From: Mycolicibacterium sp. P9-22
GTDB lineage: Bacteria > Actinomycetota > Actinomycetes > Mycobacteriales > Mycobacteriaceae
DNA length: 64,000 bases
Assembly: GCF_008329585.1 (NCBI RefSeq)
Contig: NZ_NPKP01000001.1
Span: forward strand, 434,001-498,000
Direction of reading: 5' to 3'
Of the stretch, positions 1 to 9,158 are shown one piece after another. Within the stretch, counting starts at the first letter, position 1. Each line of letters starts with the position of its first letter. The notes beneath the pieces are model-generated. The model ran no database searches and was not told the DNA's origin. It saw nothing but the letters and a program-made list of their open reading frames with translations. Position numbers and translations under genes: made by a program.

Positions 1-655
1 CACCGCTACGAATCCAGAGCCCTACGAGTGCGAACAAGATGCTGATCAGGAAGGGCAGTCGCCAGCCCCAGGACTGAAATTGCTGTTCATCGGTCAGCGT
101 GGTGACGAGCGAGAACGCCAACGTGCCCAGTAACAGGCCGAGGAAAGATCCGATCTGCACTCCGCTGGCGACGAAATTGCGCTTGTTCTTCGGTGCATTC
201 TCGACCGCCATCAAGGCGGCACCTCCCCACTCGCCACCCACCGCGATGCCCTGTACCGACCGCAACAGGATCAGCAGTATCGGGGCGGCGACGCCGATCG
301 TGGCGTAACTGGGTAGTAGGCCGATTGCGGTACTGGCGATGCCCATCACCAAAATGGTGATCACCAGCATCTTTCGACGCCCCACCCGATCCCCGAAGTG
401 GCCGAAGATTGCACCGCCGATCGGGCGGAACACGAAGCCGACCGCAAAAGAACCCAGGGAGGCGAGCGTGCCCACGGTCGGATTCTCATTGGGGAAGAAA
501 AGCGGTCCGAAGACCAGTGCTGCGGCCGTGCCGTACAGGAAGAAGTCATACCAGTCGACAATTGCACCGACCGTGCTGGCCATGGCCGCCCGGCGTGAGC
601 GGGCCTTGTTGGACGGGCCTGCGTCATCATCAGGCAGATCCGCCCGCACGGGCAT
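1..655 (-). CDS. MFS transporter, metabolite:H+ symporter family (C-terminus cut by window edge)
   Basis: Only the first 218 residues are in the window; the frame is still open at base 1. I translated it by hand from the reverse strand. The protein is an inner-membrane major facilitator of the metabolite:proton symporter (MHS) type: residues 33-45 resemble the first membrane segment of the second MHS transporter at 3690-5066, and the loop motif GHFGDRVGRRK at residues 85-95 is the family signature after segment 2. The ATG at 655 is chosen because GGAGG lies 8 bases upstream; an in-frame GTG at 694 has a poorer site. It is divergent from the isomerase/SDR/LacI genes, so it probably imports their substrate, which cannot be named from sequence. 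Confidence 0.85.
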   Translation of the reverse strand, partial: MPVRADLPDDDAGPSNKARSRRAAMASTVGAIVDWYDFFLYGTAAALVFGPLFFPNENPTVGTLASLGSFAVGFVFRPIGGAIFGHFGDRVGRRKMLVITILVMGIASTAIGLLPSYATIGVAAPILLILLRSVQGIAVGGEWGGAALMAVENAPKNKRNFVASGVQIGSFLGLLLGTLAFSLVTTLTDEQQFQSWGWRLPFLISILFALVGLWIRSG

Positions 656-767
656 CGGAATCGCCTCCGGCGCTGGACTATTCGAAGAATTCACGGGTGT
701 TCGCTTTCGTCGGGTGGTGCTGGGGGGTGGGGCAGTCACTTGCGGCGACGGAACCGCGATGATTGAA

Positions 768-781
768 TGACTACGTAGTCA
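768..781. promoter_or_regulatory. 14-bp perfect palindrome, candidate LacI-family operator
   Basis: TGACTACGTAGTCA reads the same on both strands and has the central CG typical of LacI-family operators. It lies in the 200-bp gap between the divergent MFS gene and the isomerase gene, whose cluster ends in a LacI-type regulator. The link to that regulator is inference. Confidence 0.5.
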
Positions 782-855
782 AGATGTGATTCACAGCATA
801 GGTAGGACGTGGCCTGTGCGTCAACTGCCAAACTGACACCGCGCGAAGGATGCCC

Positions 856-1719
856 ATGACACGACCCATCGGGTTGGCTCACCTGTCCGCCCTACAACTG
901 TCCCCACCCGAGTTGGTCGGTGTTGCGGCCGACTGCGGCTTCACCTCGATCGGTGTCCGAGTGCATCCTGCAACGGCGTCGGAGACCAGGTATCCGATGG
1001 ATGAGCGCTCGCCGATGGCGGCTCAGACTGTCGAGCGACTCGCCGACGTGAATCTGAGCGCGTTCGACGTCGAGGTCTTCACGCTCGACGGCAATCGCGG
1101 CCGCGAGGATTGGCTGCCCGTCCTGGCGGCGGGTTCCTATCTCGGGGCCCGGGCACTCAATGTGATCGGTGGTGACGAACAGCGAAATCGGCTGATCGAC
1201 GACCTGGCCGCCTTGGTTCGAGATGCGCGAGAATTCGGCATCATTCCGATGATCGAGCCGATCTCCTATCAGAAGATCGATACGTTCGGCTCGGCCGTTG
1301 CTGTTGCAGAACAGACTGAGTGCGCAGTCATGCTCGATGTCCTGCACTTCGTCCGCGCGGGTGGGACGATCGACGACTTGACGTCCGCTCCGGCCGGGAC
1401 GGTGCAGCTTATCCAGTTATGCGACGGGCCTGCTGTGTTACCTCGTTATTCCTCGCCGCCGCGTATGCCACTCGGGCAGGATACCCACGGGTCGGTCCGT
1501 CAAATCGAGTCGCGCGCAAGGCGTCTCGTGCCGGGCGAGGGCGACTTCCCGCTGCGTGAGATCATTTCACAGCTACCCGGTATACCGATCAGTGTCGAAG
1601 TACCTGACGTTGCCTTTGTCGAGAAGTGGGGAGTCGCAACGCACCTGGAGCGCCTCATGACGTCGACCCGACACCTGATTGACACCGCCGATACCGAAAC
1701 AAGGAGCGTGCCCCAATGA
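856..1719 (+). CDS. Sugar phosphate isomerase/epimerase-like TIM-barrel protein
   Basis: About 287 residues, the usual size of the xylose-isomerase-like/AP-endonuclease-2 TIM-barrel superfamily, whose members isomerise or epimerise sugars, inositols and keto-acids using a divalent metal. Supporting segments are the N-terminal strand ending in GLAHLSALQL, a central acidic strand (MIEPISYQ), a metal-site-like segment MLDVLHFVRAGG, and the C-terminal ISVEVPD strand. The ATG at 856 is preferred over 850 because GAAGG then sits 6 bases upstream, whereas it would abut 850. The stop overlaps the next gene (ATGA), so the two are translationally coupled. The substrate is unknown; a sugar or cyclitol derivative is likely from the SDR and LacI neighbours. 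Confidence 0.75.
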   Translation: MTRPIGLAHLSALQLSPPELVGVAADCGFTSIGVRVHPATASETRYPMDERSPMAAQTVERLADVNLSAFDVEVFTLDGNRGREDWLPVLAAGSYLGARALNVIGGDEQRNRLIDDLAALVRDAREFGIIPMIEPISYQKIDTFGSAVAVAEQTECAVMLDVLHFVRAGGTIDDLTSAPAGTVQLIQLCDGPAVLPRYSSPPRMPLGQDTHGSVRQIESRARRLVPGEGDFPLREIISQLPGIPISVEVPDVAFVEKWGVATHLERLMTSTRHLIDTADTETRSVPQ

Positions 1720-2474
1720 CCGCACTCGCCGCCGACCCGTCGATTTTCTATGCCGGCCGATTCGCCGGACGCGTCATCCTGGTCACCGGCGCGGCGGGCG
1801 GATTGGGTTCGGCCACCGCCGAACGGCTCGTCCGTGAGGGTGCGTCGGTGGTCGGCACGGACATCGTCGTCGCCGAAGCGGACCGCGCGGAAGGTGGCAA
1901 CTGGGCTCTCGATGTGACCGATCGAGCCGCATGGGACGATACCGTGAGCCGTGTATTGGCCCTTCATGGCCGAATCGACGGTGCGCTGTTCGCGCACGGG
2001 ATCCAGGGACCGGAGATGCCGATTCCGTCGATGTCATTCCAAGGCTGGTCCAAGACCATGAGTGTCAATCTCGACGGCTGCTTTCACGGGCTGGCTGCCC
2101 TACTGCCGGTTCTGGTGGCGCAGGGGTACGGCAGGGTAGCGGTGTTGTCCTCGATTTCGGCACGTGAGGGCAATCCGTTCCAGGCCGCCTACTCCGCCTC
2201 GAAAGCCGCCGTGGTGTCTCTCGTCAAGACCGCCGCCAAGGAGGTGGCGCGCGACAATGTCACGGTCAACGCGATCGCTCCGTCGTTGATGCAGACTCGG
2301 ATGCTCGAAGACCTCAGCCCGGAGCGCAACGCCGCGCTGCTCGCCCGGGTACCGATGGGCCGAGTGGGGGAAACTGCCGAGTTCTCGGCCCTGGCGACGT
2401 GGTTGTTGTCCGCGGAGGCAAGCTACGTCACCGGCCAGACGCTGGATCTCAGTGGGGGCCGAAACACGGCCTGA
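1716..2474 (+). CDS. SDR family NAD(P)-dependent oxidoreductase
   Basis: A 252-residue classical short-chain dehydrogenase/reductase. The dinucleotide-binding motif TGAAGGLG is at residues 24-31, the catalytic Ser lies in VLSSIS near 145, and Tyr159-x3-Lys163 (YSASK) completes the active site. The C-terminal VTGQTLDLSGG segment is typical of 3-oxoacyl/sugar-type SDRs. It overlaps the upstream isomerase gene by 4 bases, so the two enzymes probably act in one pathway, oxidising a hydroxyl that the partner then isomerises, or the reverse. The substrate cannot be fixed from sequence. Confidence 0.85.
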   Translation: MTALAADPSIFYAGRFAGRVILVTGAAGGLGSATAERLVREGASVVGTDIVVAEADRAEGGNWALDVTDRAAWDDTVSRVLALHGRIDGALFAHGIQGPEMPIPSMSFQGWSKTMSVNLDGCFHGLAALLPVLVAQGYGRVAVLSSISAREGNPFQAAYSASKAAVVSLVKTAAKEVARDNVTVNAIAPSLMQTRMLEDLSPERNAALLARVPMGRVGETAEFSALATWLLSAEASYVTGQTLDLSGGRNTA

Positions 2475-2515
2475 CGGCCGGACCGGGCACCGCCCGAAGG
2501 CGATAGGATGGGCGC

Positions 2516-3547
2516 ATGGTGACGAGCGTCGACCTTGCTGCCTATTTGGGATTGAGCCAGTCGACAGTCTCGCGTGTCATGCGCGGCGACCCAGCCGTCA
2601 CCGAGCGGACCACCCAACGGGTACTCGCTGCGGCGCGGGAGCTCGGCTACGTCCCCAATTCCGCCGCGCGCAGCTTGGTCACCAAGCGGTCCAAGGCAAT
2701 TGGGGTCGTGGTTGCCGATTTGAAGTCACCCTTCTACCCGACGGTGGTCGACGCCATCCAGCATCGGTTGAGTCATGCGGGATACCGTATGGCGCTTATT
2801 CGGGATCCCGATGTTCCCAAGGAAGTCGATAGCGTCGAGGTCCTCGACCCGGCAACCGTTGACGGAATGATCTTCGTTTCGGCCCGAAAGCAATCCCGCA
2901 CCATCCGCAAAGTCCTCGAACGCAATACGCCAGTGGTCCTGCTGAGCCGGAACGATCCCACGCTGGACCTGGAGGCAGTGCTCTCGGATGACGAGGCCGC
3001 CGGAGAAATGGTCATCGACCATTTGGCTCAGTTGGGCCATCGCCAGATCGCCATCCTGTCGGTTCCCCGAGACCGAACCAATGGTGCAGCGCGCGAGGAC
3101 GGCGCCCGTCGCGCGCTCAAGCGACGCGGCATCGCACTACCCAAGAACTACGTCCGGCGCGCTGAATTGACTCACGAGCACGGAGTGCAAATGGCCACCG
3201 AACTGCTGTCGCTCGAACGCCCGCCGTCGGCGATCTTCTGCGTCACTGATGAATTGGCGTTCGCAGCGCTGGACGCGGCAGCCCGCCTCGGCGTGGTGGT
3301 ACCGGCACAACTTTCGGTGGTCGGCTTCGACGATTCGCCTCAGGCCGACTGGGCCATGATCAATCTGACCACCGTCCATCAACCGATCGAGGATATGGCC
3401 GGTGAAGCCGTCCGGTTGCTCTTGGACCGGATAGATCACGGCGTGCCGGAGCAACCCGGTGCCCGTGTTTTCCCGGTCAGCCTGCGCGTGCGGGGTACCA
3501 CCGGACCGGCTTCCGACGCCGCGGGCGGCGCGACAAAAGATCTATGA
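2516..3547 (+). CDS. LacI family transcriptional regulator
   Basis: A 343-residue repressor with the LacI-type helix-turn-helix at residues 5-25 (DLAAYLGLSQSTVSRVMRG), a hinge helix near 45-58 (GYVPNSAARSL) and a periplasmic-binding-protein-like sensor domain from about residue 60 (IGVVVADLKSPFYP). It follows the SDR gene by 41 bases on the same strand and very likely controls the isomerase/SDR unit and the divergent MFS gene through the palindrome at 768-781. The effector would be a sugar or related ligand; its identity is unknown. Confidence 0.9.
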   Translation: MVTSVDLAAYLGLSQSTVSRVMRGDPAVTERTTQRVLAAARELGYVPNSAARSLVTKRSKAIGVVVADLKSPFYPTVVDAIQHRLSHAGYRMALIRDPDVPKEVDSVEVLDPATVDGMIFVSARKQSRTIRKVLERNTPVVLLSRNDPTLDLEAVLSDDEAAGEMVIDHLAQLGHRQIAILSVPRDRTNGAAREDGARRALKRRGIALPKNYVRRAELTHEHGVQMATELLSLERPPSAIFCVTDELAFAALDAAARLGVVVPAQLSVVGFDDSPQADWAMINLTTVHQPIEDMAGEAVRLLLDRIDHGVPEQPGARVFPVSLRVRGTTGPASDAAGGATKDL

Positions 3548-3562
3548 GTGCCGCAGCGGCAC
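3548..3562. terminator. Short inverted repeat after the lacI-type gene
   Basis: GTGCCGC-A-GCGGCAC starts right after the stop codon of the LacI-type gene, in the gap towards the convergent MFS gene. It could form a small hairpin that ends transcription; the stem is short and there is no T run. Confidence 0.35.
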
Positions 3563-3689
3563 GTCGTCGACAATTGCCTCGCATGCTGATCTGCCACCGT
3601 TTTCGGCGGCATCCACCATTCGCTCACTACCTCGGATCAAGGCGCGTACTCCGCAGGTGAAAAGGCCGTGTGTCCGGGCTGCTTCTCCG

Positions 3690-5066
3690 TCAGGCTTTGG
3701 CTGCGGCATTCTCGTCGGCGAGGATGCGGGCGTCGGCTTCGTCGATGGATTCGAGCGAGATGCCCTTGGTTTCCCGGGCGACGATGACGGCGACGCCGGT
3801 GATCAGGCAGCCGAGCGCCAGGTAGATCGCGATCGGAACGGACGAGTCGTACCTGCTGAGCAGGCTGGCCGCGATGATCGGCGCCAGCGACCCGGCGACG
3901 ATCGACGTCACCTGGTAGCCGAGCGAGACACCCGAGTACCGCATGCGGGTCGGGAACATCTCGGCCATGATCGCCGGCTGGCCGGCATACATGAACGCGT
4001 GGAACACCAGGCCGATGATGATCGCTGCGAGGATGACGACGTTGTGCCCGCTGTTCATCATCGGGAAGGCGAAGAAGCCCCAGGTGCCGGCGCTCAGTGC
4101 GCCGATCATGTAGACGGGACGGCGGCCGATGGTGTCGGAGAGCCGCCCGACGAGCGGGATCACCGCGAAGTGCACGGCGTGCGCGATCAGCATCCACCAG
4201 AGGATTTGTGCGGTGTCCGTGTGGACGATCACCTTGAGGTAGGTGATCGAGAAGGTCACCACGAGGTAGTACATGATGTTCTCGCCGAAACGCAGACCCA
4301 TCGCCGTCAGCACTCCGCGGGGGTAACGCTTGAGCACCTCGAAGACGCTGAACGACGACTCCTTGACGTGCTCGGCCTGCTTCTGTGCCTCGATGAAGAT
4401 CGGGGCATCTGTCACCTTTGTGCGGATGTAATAGCCGACGAAGACGATTACGGCCGACAGCCAGAACGCCACACGCCAGCCCCAGCCGAGGAATGCCGCA
4501 TCGGTCAGTGTCGTCGTCAGGACCAGCAGCACAGCGGTCGCAATGAGGTTTCCTGCCGGTACGCCGGCCTGCGGCCACGACGCCCAGAAGCCGCGGGACC
4601 GGTTCGGGCTGTGCTCGGCCACCAGCAGCACCGCGCCACCCCACTCGCCGCCGACGGCGAATCCCTGGATGAAGCGGAGGGTCACGAGCAGGGCGGGGGC
4701 CCAGTAGCCGATCTGACCGTAGGTGGGCAGGCACCCCATCAGGAAGGTGGCCGCGCCGACGAGGATGAGACTGAACTGGAGCAGTTGCTTGCGGCCGAAC
4801 TTGTCGCCGAAGTGACCGAACACGATGCCGCCCAGTGGCCGGGCGACAAAGCCGACGGCGTAGGTGGCGAACGCCGCAATGATCGCGTCGAGTTCGTTAC
4901 CTCCGCCCGGAAAGAAGACCTTGCTGAACACCAGCGTCGCCGCTGTTCCGTAGAGGAAGAACTCGTACCACTCGACGACGGTGCCGGCCATGGATGCGCC
5001 GACGACCTTCTTCAGACCTGACGGTGGGGCTTCGCCCTCGGGCTTCGGCGTGTTGTCGACGCTCAT
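3690..5066 (-). CDS. MFS transporter, metabolite:H+ symporter (MHS) family
   Basis: A 458-residue inner-membrane symporter with about 12 hydrophobic segments and the MHS signature GHFGDKFGRKQ after segment 2, homologous to the truncated transporter at the window start. The ATG at 5066 is preferred to an upstream in-frame ATG at 5102 because AAGGA lies 7 bases before it. It is the last gene of the leftward unit, 119 bases after the semialdehyde dehydrogenase gene, and probably imports the lactone or hydroxy acid handled by that unit. Members of this family take up small carboxylates and compatible solutes; the exact substrate is inferred only from context. Confidence 0.88.
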   Translation of the reverse strand: MSVDNTPKPEGEAPPSGLKKVVGASMAGTVVEWYEFFLYGTAATLVFSKVFFPGGGNELDAIIAAFATYAVGFVARPLGGIVFGHFGDKFGRKQLLQFSLILVGAATFLMGCLPTYGQIGYWAPALLVTLRFIQGFAVGGEWGGAVLLVAEHSPNRSRGFWASWPQAGVPAGNLIATAVLLVLTTTLTDAAFLGWGWRVAFWLSAVIVFVGYYIRTKVTDAPIFIEAQKQAEHVKESSFSVFEVLKRYPRGVLTAMGLRFGENIMYYLVVTFSITYLKVIVHTDTAQILWWMLIAHAVHFAVIPLVGRLSDTIGRRPVYMIGALSAGTWGFFAFPMMNSGHNVVILAAIIIGLVFHAFMYAGQPAIMAEMFPTRMRYSGVSLGYQVTSIVAGSLAPIIAASLLSRYDSSVPIAIYLALGCLITGVAVIVARETKGISLESIDEADARILADENAAAKA

Positions 5067-5185
5067 CGTGGATTCCTTTGTCTGTCCGATAGTGAGAAAC
5101 ATTGTTGGGCTTGAGTTGTGGTCCGTGTGCGCGGGATTCCTGACCCATAGGACGGGAGACGCAGTGGGTGATTACTGGATGTAGG

Positions 5186-6682
5186 TCATAAGCCTGAGAT
5201 GCCGACGTACATTGTTTCCAGGTATTCGTTGATTCCTTCGCTTCCGCCCTCGCGCCCGACGCCGGAATGCTTCACTCCGCCGAAGGGCGCGGCGGGATTC
5301 GAGATCACACCCGAATTCAGGCCCAGCATCCCGGTTTCCAGACGCTCGGGGAGGCGGAGCCCGCGTGCTACGTCACGTGTGTAGACGTATGCGACCAGAC
5401 CGAACGGAGTGGCATTGGCCAGTGCCACGGCCTCGTCCTCGGTGCGGAAGGTGACGACCGGTGCTACGGGGCCGAAGATTTCGGTGGCCAGGATCTTCGC
5501 GTCGCTCGGTACCTCGGTCAGGATGGTCGGCTGAAAGAACCATCCGTCCCCCGGAATCGGGGAACCGCCGGTCGCGACTTCGGCACCCCGGCGCACGGCA
5601 TCGTCGACCAAAGCCGAAACCTTGCCGCGACTCTTCTCGTCGATTAGCGGGCCCAGCTCCACGCCCTCCTCGGTGCCGCGGCCTACGCGTTTGGCCTCGA
5701 AACGGGCGGCCAGGCGCTGCACGAACTCGCCGGCAACGTCCTCGTGCAGGTAGAAGCGGTTCGCCGCGGTGCACGCCTGTCCGATGTTGCGCAGCTTCGC
5801 GGCGAGCGCGCCTTCGATCGCCGCGTCGATGTCTGCGTCCTCGAAGACCAGAAACGGCGCGTTGCCGCCCAACTCCATCGAGGTGCGCAGCACGTTGGCG
5901 GATGCCTGTTCGAGCAGTCTCCGGCCGACTTCGGTTGAGCCGGTGAACGATAGCTTCCGCAGTCGAGGATCGGCGATCAGCGGTCCCGCTGCAGCTCCAG
6001 CGTGAGTCGTGGGTATCACGTTGATCACGCCTGCCGGCACGCCGACCTCGTCGAGGATCTGTGCGAACAGCAAGGTTGTCAGCGGCGTGAGTTCGGAAGG
6101 TTTGACGACCATCGTGCATCCTGCCGCGAGCGCCGGGGCGATCTTGCGTGTCGCCATGGCAAGGGGGAAGTTCCACGGAGTGATCAGCAGACAGGGACCC
6201 ACCGGTTTCTTCAGAACGAGCAGACGTGAATTGCCGTCGGGTGACCTCGTGTAGCGACCGTCGATGCGCACCGCCTCCTCGCTGAACCAGCGCAGGAATT
6301 CGGCGCCGTAGGTGACTTCACCCTTCGCCTCGGACAGCGACTTGCCCATTTCCATGGAGATGAGGAGTGCGAAATCGTCTGCTCGGGCGAGGACCGCCTC
6401 GTACGCGTTGCGCAGCAACTCGCCGCGAACTCGCGGCGGCTTTGCCGACCAATGCTCTTGTGCCGCAGTGGCTGCAGCGAGTGCGTCGATTGCGTCTTCC
6501 GGTGAAGCGTCGGCGACCGACACCAGAGTCCGGGCGGTGGAGGGGTCGTCCACCGAGAACCGGGAACCGGTCGACGCTTCACGCCATTCGCCCGCGATGA
6601 ACAGCCCAGTGGGTATCGTCGCGAGAAGTTCCCGCTCGCGTGGTGTCGTGTTCTGGTGATGCCGAACAAGCTGTGCGGTCAT
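5186..6682 (-). CDS. NAD(P)-dependent succinate-semialdehyde dehydrogenase-like aldehyde dehydrogenase
   Basis: A 498-residue aldehyde dehydrogenase with all key positions: Lys194 in the VVKPSE cofactor motif, general base Glu270 in MELGGNAPF and nucleophile Cys304 in IGQACTAANRF. The FRWFSEEA and NIGQACTAANRF segments are typical of succinate-semialdehyde dehydrogenases. Its start overlaps the stop of the alcohol dehydrogenase gene by 4 bases (ATGA). In the proposed pathway it oxidises the semialdehyde made by that enzyme to a dicarboxylate such as succinate. A paralogue lies at 26487-27974 in a different operon. Confidence 0.88.
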   Translation of the reverse strand: MTAQLVRHHQNTTPRERELLATIPTGLFIAGEWREASTGSRFSVDDPSTARTLVSVADASPEDAIDALAAATAAQEHWSAKPPRVRGELLRNAYEAVLARADDFALLISMEMGKSLSEAKGEVTYGAEFLRWFSEEAVRIDGRYTRSPDGNSRLLVLKKPVGPCLLITPWNFPLAMATRKIAPALAAGCTMVVKPSELTPLTTLLFAQILDEVGVPAGVINVIPTTHAGAAAGPLIADPRLRKLSFTGSTEVGRRLLEQASANVLRTSMELGGNAPFLVFEDADIDAAIEGALAAKLRNIGQACTAANRFYLHEDVAGEFVQRLAARFEAKRVGRGTEEGVELGPLIDEKSRGKVSALVDDAVRRGAEVATGGSPIPGDGWFFQPTILTEVPSDAKILATEIFGPVAPVVTFRTEDEAVALANATPFGLVAYVYTRDVARGLRLPERLETGMLGLNSGVISNPAAPFGGVKHSGVGREGGSEGINEYLETMYVGISGL

Positions 6683-7800
6683 GCGGTTACTCCGTTCTCG
6701 AACAGGATCACCTGGCGGACGGCGGTGCCGTCGGCAAGGTGATCCATCGCCTGGTTGATTTCGTCGAGCGTGATCGTCGACGAGATGAGCGCCTCGACCG
6801 GCAGCTTTCCCTCACGCCACAGTTGGGCGAAGATCGGGATGTCCCGTGCGGGGACGGCCGATCCGAGATAGCTGCCGACGATGGTGCGCGCTTCCGCGGT
6901 TATCCCGAGCGGGGAGATGGTGGCTGTTGCGGTGGGCGCCGGCAAGCCGACGGTGATCGTCTTGCCGCCCATGCCGGTGACTCGCACCGCAGTTTCGAAC
7001 GCGCGGGCGTTGCCAGCCGCCTCGATGACGATCGGTGCCTTGAGGCCAACCTCGATCGCTGCTTGCGGTGTGTGTACGGCGGTCGCGCCGAGTTCGCGGG
7101 CGCGCTCGAGTTTGTCTGTGACAGCGTCGATGCCGATCACCGGGCCGCGCCCGAGCGATATCGCGGTGATCAGCGCGGCCATGCCGACACCCCCGAGCCC
7201 GACGACGACGACGGTGTCACCGTCCTGCGGCTCACCGGCGTTGATGACGGCGCCGCCCCCGGTGAGGACCGCGCAGCCGAGGACGGCGGCAATCTGGGGT
7301 GGGATGTCGTCATCCACCGGCACGACGGAGCGGCGGTCGACAACTGCATGGTCGGCGAAGCCGGAGACGCCCAGATGATGATGCACGTCGGCACCGTCGC
7401 GGTGCAGTCGGTGGCCTCCGGCGAGCAGTTCGCCGGCGTTGTTCGAGGCCGAACCGGGAGTACACGGCAGCCGCCCATTGGTCCGACAATTCGCGCACTC
7501 GCCGCATCGGGGCAAGAACGCCATCACGACCCGCTGGCCCGGGCGCAGGTCGTCCACTTCCGACCCCACTTTGACGACCCGTCCCGCGGCCTCGTGCCCG
7601 AGGAGCATGGGGACCGGACGGACCCGGTTGCCGTCCACGACGGACAGGTCGGAGTGGCACAGCCCCGCCGCCTCGATCTTGACCAGGAGTTCTCCAGGTC
7701 CGGGCGGATCAAGGTCGAGCTCCCGGATGCGGATCGGCCGGGACTCGGCGTAGGGCCGGGGCATGCCGATGTCCTCGAGCACGGCTCCAATGATCTTCAT
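6679..7800 (-). CDS. Zinc-dependent alcohol dehydrogenase
   Basis: A 373-residue medium-chain dehydrogenase. The catalytic zinc site is Cys48 (GLCHS) and His69-Glu70 (GHEAAG), the structural zinc site is Cys99/102/105/113, and the NAD-binding motif GLGGVGM begins the Rossmann fold in the second half. It is coupled by 4-base overlaps to the zinc-ribbon gene before it and to the aldehyde dehydrogenase gene after it. From that order it probably oxidises a 4-hydroxy-acid or similar alcohol to a semialdehyde. In the Agrobacterium blc/att pathway this step uses an alcohol dehydrogenase of another subfamily, so the role is inferred from context. Confidence 0.85.
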   Translation of the reverse strand: MKIIGAVLEDIGMPRPYAESRPIRIRELDLDPPGPGELLVKIEAAGLCHSDLSVVDGNRVRPVPMLLGHEAAGRVVKVGSEVDDLRPGQRVVMAFLPRCGECANCRTNGRLPCTPGSASNNAGELLAGGHRLHRDGADVHHHLGVSGFADHAVVDRRSVVPVDDDIPPQIAAVLGCAVLTGGGAVINAGEPQDGDTVVVVGLGGVGMAALITAISLGRGPVIGIDAVTDKLERARELGATAVHTPQAAIEVGLKAPIVIEAAGNARAFETAVRVTGMGGKTITVGLPAPTATATISPLGITAEARTIVGSYLGSAVPARDIPIFAQLWREGKLPVEALISSTITLDEINQAMDHLADGTAVRQVILFENGVTA

Positions 7801-8246
7801 GCCGAATCACCGTCCTTTGCAGTGTATTTCTGTGCTGCGTGGCTTTCGCGGTGACCGCTGCCAGATGTCGCGAGCGCGTCGGCCACGGATGCCTGGATAT
7901 CGTCACCGGCGCGGAGCGGGTTGCCCGCGAAGATCCCTTCGTGAGCGAGGACCGGGCGGCGGTCTCCGGCCAGCTCGGGGTACCTCTCTTCGAGTGCCTC
8001 ACGTTGACGGGCGAGCTTGTGCCAGTGGGCAACCGTCTCGCTGTCGCCCTGCCGCACTGCCCGCCACGTGTTCGGCATTTGTTCGCGGCTGGGCCCCGAC
8101 TTCGCCATTCCGCCGATGCGCACCTTGGAGATACGCCGCCGGGTGGTGCTGCCGCACACGACGCAGTCGGGCGCGGCGGAGTTCATGCTCGGGACGGCAT
8201 GCTCGAAACGGTGTCCGTGCTCGCAGCCGAAATCGTAGAGAATCAT
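7797..8246 (-). CDS. FmdB-type zinc-ribbon protein
   Basis: A 149-residue protein starting MILYDFGCEHGHRFE. The N-terminal 45 residues form a zinc ribbon: one knuckle is C-E-H-G-H near residue 8 and the second is CVVCGS near residue 31, the layout of the FmdB family. The rest is hydrophilic, without recognisable motifs, and ends in a low-complexity tail. It starts 8 bases after the lactonase gene and overlaps the alcohol dehydrogenase gene by 4 bases, so it belongs firmly to the operon. FmdB relatives sit next to amidase and one-carbon genes and are thought to be regulators or small metal-binding accessories. Its role here is unknown. Confidence 0.75.
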   Translation of the reverse strand: MILYDFGCEHGHRFEHAVPSMNSAAPDCVVCGSTTRRRISKVRIGGMAKSGPSREQMPNTWRAVRQGDSETVAHWHKLARQREALEERYPELAGDRRPVLAHEGIFAGNPLRAGDDIQASVADALATSGSGHRESHAAQKYTAKDGDSA

Positions 8247-8254
8247 CTGCCCGT

Positions 8255-9067
8255 CTAGCTGTAGTAGCTGTCGGGCGCGACCCGCAGCGTCTGGAACTGG
8301 GTGGCGTCGTGTCCGAAGATGACTTCGGCCCCGGTACGGTCCGCGATACCGCGCAGCTTGTCCACCGACTCGAGCCAACGGAGGTTGTCCCAGACGATCG
8401 CGGCGCCGGTGGCAGGCGGTCCCCAACTGTCGCCGAGGTACACCGCATCGGAGGTGAAGATCTTCGTGCCGTCGTTCTCCAGGTTCAGCTGCAACGACAT
8501 GGTTCCCCACGTGTGGCCGGGAGTGTGGATCACGTTCACACCGGGAAGGATCTCGGCATCTCCGTGGACCGCTTCCAGATCCAAGCCGTCATAGTCGCTG
8601 ACGATGTGCGCGCCGCTGGAGTATCCGGTGATGCCCCGTGCGCCCTCGATCTCGTCAGCTTGGGCGAGGATCCGCGTCTTCGGGTTGGCGAACATCTTCG
8701 CGTTGGCGGCGTGATCCAAGTGCAGGTGGGACAAGATCAGGATGTCGATATCGCCGGGGGTGAGCTCCAGGCTCGCCAGCGACGTGTCGAGGTAACCCGG
8801 CCCGTCCGCCGGATCGCTGACCGGAAAGAACTCGTGAAACCCGGTCGGCGCCCACCGCTGCTCCCAGTCGCGTGGGACTCCGGTGTCCCACAGAACTTTT
8901 CCCTCGGGGTGATCGATCAGCACGGCATGGGTGGGGCATTCTCCCCAGACCACCGGGTCGTTCTTGTGGTTCCGGTCGCGGATGGTGCGGCCACCCTTCA
9001 GCAGCAACCACGTCAAGTCCGTCTCCATGACGCCGGTGGAGAGGACGTGCACCTTCATATCGACCAC
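8255..9067 (-). CDS. Metallo-beta-lactamase-fold hydrolase, AttM/BlcC-like lactonase
   Basis: A 270-residue metallo-hydrolase with the dinuclear metal motif HLHLDH at residues 114-119, a further histidine in TPGHTWG and another in VIFGHD near the C-terminus. The overall layout, including the closing GHD...F..AP.SYY segment, resembles the AttM/AiiA lactonases that open gamma-butyrolactone or N-acyl-homoserine-lactone rings. I place the start at GTG 9067 because a perfect AAGGAG lies 6 bases upstream; a later ATG at 9058 and an earlier one at 9100 have weaker sites. It is the first gene of the leftward operon, divergent from the GAF/PucR regulator. Lactone specificity is inferred from the fold and the ADH/SSADH neighbours. 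Confidence 0.8.
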   Translation of the reverse strand: MVDMKVHVLSTGVMETDLTWLLLKGGRTIRDRNHKNDPVVWGECPTHAVLIDHPEGKVLWDTGVPRDWEQRWAPTGFHEFFPVSDPADGPGYLDTSLASLELTPGDIDILILSHLHLDHAANAKMFANPKTRILAQADEIEGARGITGYSSGAHIVSDYDGLDLEAVHGDAEILPGVNVIHTPGHTWGTMSLQLNLENDGTKIFTSDAVYLGDSWGPPATGAAIVWDNLRWLESVDKLRGIADRTGAEVIFGHDATQFQTLRVAPDSYYS

Positions 9068-9086
9068 TGCAATCTCCTTCACTTTT

Positions 9087-9096
9087 GTGGCGCCAC
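9087..9096. promoter_or_regulatory. Palindrome in the divergent promoter region
   Basis: GTGGCGCCAC sits in the 91-bp gap between the lactonase operon and the PucR-type regulator gene. It is flanked by a looser inverted pair, GCAATCT at 9069-9075 and AGATTGC at 9110-9116. It is a candidate operator for the divergent regulator only because of its position. Confidence 0.3.
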
Positions 9097-9158
9097 TCAC
9101 TCTGGCGGAAGATTGCGGGCTCGCATACAGCGCAGGGTGACATATGTAGCCTCAAAAC

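Noticed and set aside
3459..5021. 520-residue open frame on the plus strand
   Set aside because: It lies antisense to the MFS transporter gene, is rich in Asp, Arg and His in the way of GC-rich antisense frames, and has no recognisable domain.
6640..7854. 404-residue open frame on the plus strand
   Set aside because: It is antisense to the zinc alcohol dehydrogenase gene, whose zinc ligands and Rossmann motif are intact.
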